A DNA stretch of 64,000 bases from Rhodoblastus sp963828185 (lineage in GTDB: Bacteria > Pseudomonadota > Alphaproteobacteria > Rhizobiales > Beijerinckiaceae), in assembly GCA_963828185.1 (NCBI GenBank), contig CAWHDV010000008.1, positions 1 through 64,000 on the forward strand. Direction: 5' to 3'. Position 1 is the first letter of the stretch. Each line of letters begins with the position of its first letter. The notes under the pieces were generated by a model. That model worked only from the letters and a program-made list of their open reading frames with translations. It ran no database searches and had not been told where the DNA came from. This document shows, piece by piece, positions 60,593 to 64,000 of the stretch. Both the position numbers and the translations under genes were made by a program.

Positions 60593-61870
60593 ATGCCACT
60601 CGCGAAAAACATCCGGTTCTTGCTGGATTCCGAAGCGCCGCACGAACCGGCGCCGAAACCCGCCGCTGCTTCCGCCGCCCGCAACCTCCAGCGAATGCTT
60701 GAGAGCCGTTTCCGCGCGCCAAGCGCCGCCCCGGATGCGCTGCAGGCCAAGCCCCAGCTGCGTCGCTTTGTCAAAGTCGCCGCGGGATTGGCGGTCGTCG
60801 TCGCCTTTGGAATGCAACCTGCGCTCAGGCTGATGAAATTCTCCAGCGCCGAGGCGGTCGTCAACGCGCCTCTGATTACTCTGCGCGCGCCGATCGACGG
60901 CGTCGTGTCGGTCAGCGGCGAAACGCTCCGGCTGAACAACGCGCGCGCCGACAGCGGACGGGCGGACGAGGCCGAACAGGCGTTGGCGCGGGCAGTCGAC
61001 GAGGGCCGCTCGCTTGAACGACATCGCGCGGCCGCGAAGGACGCGCTGATGCGCAACGCACTGCAGGTCGACGCTTTTCGCAAGGGGCGCGTGCGGCAAC
61101 TGGAAGCGCGCCTGTCGGAATTCAACGATCGAATCGCCATCGATGATTTGCGGGTCGAGGAAGCGTCCGCTCGCGCGAAACGCGCCGCGAGGCTCGCAGG
61201 GAGCGCTATCAGCCTGGTCGACGCCGATCAGGCCAGGCGGGCCTTGGCGATCGCCAATGAGGAGGCCTTGGCGGCGCGCGCGCAGATTGAGCAGACGAGG
61301 ATAGAATTGGACGCGGCGAAGGCGGGTTCGTTTCTTGGCGACGGCTACAACGACCAGCCGTCGTCCGCGCAACGCGGCGACGAATTGCGTCGACGCGTCG
61401 CCGATTATGACGCCGACATCGATACCTCGAACGAGACAATTGTGCGCCTTCGCCATGAATTGGAAGTTGAGCAAGCCAAATTCGCGAAGTTGGAGCAGGC
61501 CGCTGTCGCCGCGCCGCCAACCGGACACATATGGGAACGGATGGTCTCGCCCGGCGAGAACGTCAGCCGTGGGCAGGAGCTGGCCCGCTACGTCGACTGC
61601 TCGCAACTCGTCGTGACCGCTGCGGTCGACGAAGCCACCTACAATTCGCTGATCATTGGCCAGACCGCGCAATTCATCGCGTCGAACGGCGAGACGAGGA
61701 CGGGAAGGGTGGTGAACCTGACCGGGCCAGCGGACGCGTCGGCGAATTTGGCGATCGCCTCATCGGTCCTCACCAAGGCGGCGTTCCGCGTCTCGGTGTC
61801 GATTCCGTCGTCCAGCGACAGTTGCGGCATCGGTCGCACGGGGCGGCTGGTTTTCGGCGAGCAGGGTTGA
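60593..61870 (+). CDS. HlyD/membrane-fusion-like protein (BgsB-like partner of glucan synthase)
   Basis: 425 aa. One membrane anchor (~60-80, VKVAAGLAVVVAFGMQPALR) is followed by a biotinyl-lipoyl half (LRAPIDGVVSVSGETLRL), long coiled coils (~115-310), the second half (APPTGHIWERMVSPGENVSR) and a beta-barrel tail. It resembles the membrane-fusion partners next to synthase-type polysaccharide enzymes, such as BgsB of Sinorhizobium or Alg44. It lies 4 bp before the GT2 gene. The ATG at 60593 is preferred over TTG at 60572. Confidence 0.8.
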   Translation: MPLAKNIRFLLDSEAPHEPAPKPAAASAARNLQRMLESRFRAPSAAPDALQAKPQLRRFVKVAAGLAVVVAFGMQPALRLMKFSSAEAVVNAPLITLRAPIDGVVSVSGETLRLNNARADSGRADEAEQALARAVDEGRSLERHRAAAKDALMRNALQVDAFRKGRVRQLEARLSEFNDRIAIDDLRVEEASARAKRAARLAGSAISLVDADQARRALAIANEEALAARAQIEQTRIELDAAKAGSFLGDGYNDQPSSAQRGDELRRRVADYDADIDTSNETIVRLRHELEVEQAKFAKLEQAAVAAPPTGHIWERMVSPGENVSRGQELARYVDCSQLVVTAAVDEATYNSLIIGQTAQFIASNGETRTGRVVNLTGPADASANLAIASSVLTKAAFRVSVSIPSSSDSCGIGRTGRLVFGEQG

Positions 61871-61874
61871 CGCC

Positions 61875-63842
61875 TTGAACACCCTGTTCGCCTGGGCATT
61901 CGATCCGATGGCGGCGCCTGGGCTCGTCACGGCGGGAGCGGCCTTCGCGGTCATGTCGTCGGTCCGGCGCGACTCGGCGACCGGGCGCCCCGTGGTCATC
62001 GGCGTCGCCATCCTCCTCGCTCTCCGTTATCTGTGCTGGCGCGTGGTCTCGACTTTGCCGCCTCCGGCGCTTTCGTTCCAATTTGTGTTCGCCGTTTCCT
62101 TCCTTGTCGTCGAAGTCCTGGCCTTGCTCGGCGGGATGCTGTCGATGACGTTCCTCATGAAGACGCGCGACCGCCGCCGAGAGGCGGACGAGAAGCAGGG
62201 CTGGCACGAAACCGCCCCGGCGGTTCCGCTGGTGGATGTGCTGATTTGCACCTACAACGAGGAGCCGTCCATCCTTGAGCGCACGATCATCGGCGCGCTC
62301 GCCCAGACTTATCCGAATTGTCGCGTCTGGCTGCTTGACGACGGGCGTCGCGCGGCTGTAGCCGCGCTCTGCGGCGCGCTTGGCTGCGGTTATCTCACGC
62401 GAGCCGACAACAAGCACGCCAAGGCCGGCAATATCAATGCGGCGATCGAGCGGTTGAACGAGATGGACGTTCGCCCCGACTTTGTCGCCATTCTCGACGC
62501 GGACTTCGTGCCATTCCCAAAATTCGTCGAACGCGCGATGGCGCTGCACAGGGAATTGGACGTGGGAATCGTCCAGACGCCGCAGCATTTCGTCAACCCC
62601 GATCCCATCCAGACCAATCTCAACCTTGCCGCGCATTGGCCGGACGAGCAGCGGTTCTTCTTCGACGTCGTCATGGCGTCGAAAGACGCCTGGGGCGCCG
62701 CCTTCTGCTGCGGCACGTCATCGATCATCCGCTTTGAACCGTTGCTCAGGATCGGCGGATTTCCGACCGACAGCGTCACCGAGGATTTTCTGCTTTCGCT
62801 GCGCCTCAAGGAAATTGGTTATTCCACAGTCTATCTCAATGAGGCGCTGTCGCTCGGTCTCGCTCCCGAGGGGCTGAAAGAATACTTGACCCAGCGCGGG
62901 CGTTGGTGCCTCGGCTTCATGCAGATATTCAGGGGCAAAAGCGGACCGTTCTCACGTTGCTCCAACCTCCGCATGCTCGACCGCGTCGTGCTCGTCGAAA
63001 ACTTCCTTTCATGGTCGATGGGCTACGTGATGCGCGTCTACGGCCTGTTCGCGCCGCTATTCTTCCTGGCTTTCGGCATAAAAATCGTGTCCGCCGACGT
63101 TGGCGAAACGCTGTCGCATTTCCTGCCTTTCTTCATCTGGCATACGGCGGCGATGAGCTGGATCAGTTCGGGGCGGCTTTTGCCAGTTGTCAGCGACGTC
63201 GCCCAATTGATCGCGGCGCCGACGATCATCAAGGCCGTCCTGGTCGGTTTGTTCGGGCGTCGCGATCAGAAATTCGCGGTAACCGCCAAGGGCGGAGATC
63301 GTTCGCGGCGCTTCATCGAGTGGAGTTTGCTGAGGCTTTGCGCTGGCATGCTTATCGTCACCCTGGGCGCCGTCGGTCTGTATTTCCGCGAAAGCAATTC
63401 GAACGTCAATGTTTATGGCGGACTGGCCCTGGCATGGTGCTGGTACGACATTGTCGTGCTGACGCTCGCGAGTTTCGTCTGCGTCGAACGGCCGCGCCAT
63501 CGAACTGCCGAGCGCTACGAGACGAGCGAGACGGTGTGCGTCGCGACCATTGCAGGACGCGAGACGCGGCAGTTGCAAAACGTGTCGATCAATGGAGCGC
63601 GCGTGCGTGGCGCCACGACGCGCGCAATGGGCGAAAGCATCGAGCTGGACTTTGGCGAAACTCCCATCAAGGCGAAGGTCGTGCGGGTCGGGACGGATTT
63701 TTTCGCTGTCGCCTTCGAGCACTCCCTTGCGACGCGCATCGCCATGACGCGCCATTTCTACGCGGCGGGCTACTACAAGACTTTTGAGGCGACGCATCCG
63801 CTGGCGATAGCCAAGGCGATCGCCGCGCGCGTATTTGCTTGA
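61875..63842 (+). CDS. Processive GT2 beta-glucan/cellulose-type synthase with PilZ-like C-terminus
   Basis: 655 aa. N-terminal helices precede the GT2 core: LLDDGRR (Asp155/156), DAD at 208-210, TED (Asp304) and QRGRW at 340-344, the D,D,D,Q(Q/R)XRW set of cellulose synthase-type enzymes. Further helices and a C-terminal PilZ-like domain (NVSINGAR from residue 569) suggest c-di-GMP control. The pairing with an HlyD-like protein matches BgsBA, the mixed-linkage beta-glucan synthase of rhizobia, more than the bcsABC set. The start is TTG at 61875 with AGGG eight bases upstream; ATG at 61908 is possible. Confidence 0.85.
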   Translation: MNTLFAWAFDPMAAPGLVTAGAAFAVMSSVRRDSATGRPVVIGVAILLALRYLCWRVVSTLPPPALSFQFVFAVSFLVVEVLALLGGMLSMTFLMKTRDRRREADEKQGWHETAPAVPLVDVLICTYNEEPSILERTIIGALAQTYPNCRVWLLDDGRRAAVAALCGALGCGYLTRADNKHAKAGNINAAIERLNEMDVRPDFVAILDADFVPFPKFVERAMALHRELDVGIVQTPQHFVNPDPIQTNLNLAAHWPDEQRFFFDVVMASKDAWGAAFCCGTSSIIRFEPLLRIGGFPTDSVTEDFLLSLRLKEIGYSTVYLNEALSLGLAPEGLKEYLTQRGRWCLGFMQIFRGKSGPFSRCSNLRMLDRVVLVENFLSWSMGYVMRVYGLFAPLFFLAFGIKIVSADVGETLSHFLPFFIWHTAAMSWISSGRLLPVVSDVAQLIAAPTIIKAVLVGLFGRRDQKFAVTAKGGDRSRRFIEWSLLRLCAGMLIVTLGAVGLYFRESNSNVNVYGGLALAWCWYDIVVLTLASFVCVERPRHRTAERYETSETVCVATIAGRETRQLQNVSINGARVRGATTRAMGESIELDFGETPIKAKVVRVGTDFFAVAFEHSLATRIAMTRHFYAAGYYKTFEATHPLAIAKAIAARVFA

Positions 63843-63943
63843 TCCTGCTGATTGAACCCGGCCGCGACGTCAAATCGAGCGCGTCCTGTCGGCGCCGGGC
63901 TGCGATGGACTGGGGTGACTGTTCGTCACGGTCCTCGTTGCAT

Positions 63944-64000
63944 TCACTTTAGCAGCAGGATGAAGCGCTCGGTTTGGCCGGGGCGCGACACCATGAGGCG
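63944..64000 (-). CDS. C-terminal end of an unidentified protein (5' end outside window)
   Basis: A minus-strand frame enters from the right edge and ends at TGA (63946-63944): RLMVSRPGQTERFILLLK. The sequence has the look of a real C-terminus, but 18 residues are not enough to name the family. It converges on the glucan synthase gene with about 100 bp of non-coding DNA between. Confidence 0.4.
   Translation of the reverse strand, partial: RLMVSRPGQTERFILLLK

Overview
The window reads as chromosomal DNA of a high-GC alphaproteobacterium, most likely order Hyphomicrobiales (Rhizobiales); a Beijerinckiaceae/Methylocystaceae-like lineage is possible but is only inference. Pointers to the order are a CpdR cell-cycle regulator next to tRNA-Val, an MmgR/suhB-type small RNA beside an inositol-monophosphatase-family gene, an alphaproteobacterial RpoH promoter in front of hsp20, a BgsBA-like c-di-GMP beta-glucan synthase pair, and small palindromic repeats of the rhizobial kind. 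No rRNA, CRISPR array, prophage or insertion sequence was seen.

Layout. 1-2433: end of an unidentified gene, an 8-bp tandem repeat, then a Sel1-repeat protein, an HdeD-like membrane protein and a site-2 protease. 2450-5662: katG and divergent oxyR. 5662-9264: cardiolipin synthase, then on the minus strand a slipin, a frame-broken LuxR-type regulator and a single-domain receiver. 9665-26392: a large exopolysaccharide locus. It holds a NusG/RfaH-like regulator, a glycosyltransferase fused to a polysaccharide export protein, a GT4 transferase, a Wzz/BY-kinase-like protein, a Wzy-like polymerase, the priming glycosylphosphotransferase, a frame-broken GH5 glycanase, a Wzx-like flippase and a GINT1-like protein. 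It ends in a three-gene accessory module: flavoprotein, duplicated Cys-rich protein and GNAT/FemAB-like acyltransferase.

26561-33829: cytochrome oxidase genes coxB-coxA-ctaG without coxC, facing an alpha/beta hydrolase, a Sco copper chaperone and an htrA protease interrupted by an in-frame TAG; then the ferredoxin fdxA. 33839-38455: a four-gene 2-oxoacid:ferredoxin oxidoreductase operon whose last gene is a GltD-like flavoprotein carrying its own two-cluster ferredoxin domain. 38624-42984: an RND efflux pump and its adaptor. 43172-47959: an aldehyde dehydrogenase with an in-frame (LDA)n minisatellite, a porin, an IsdG/HmoA-like monooxygenase, SufE and a truncated haemoglobin. 48089-54453: a Mop-type protein and gltB-gltD (glutamate synthase). 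54989-60403: a secreted proline-rich protein, hsp20, a hydrolase, hisN-like phosphatase, the small RNA, N-formylglutamate amidohydrolase, cpdR and tRNA-Val. 60593-63842: HlyD-like protein plus GT2 beta-glucan synthase. 63944-64000: the end of an unidentified minus-strand gene.

The main theme is envelope and surface polysaccharide: one complete Wzx/Wzy-type exopolysaccharide system and one synthase-type glucan system. Around these lie redox and stress functions (KatG/OxyR, HtrA, Hsp20, truncated haemoglobin) and ammonium assimilation. Three genes are broken (response regulator, GH5, htrA). Whether these are real mutations or consensus errors cannot be decided from the sequence alone.
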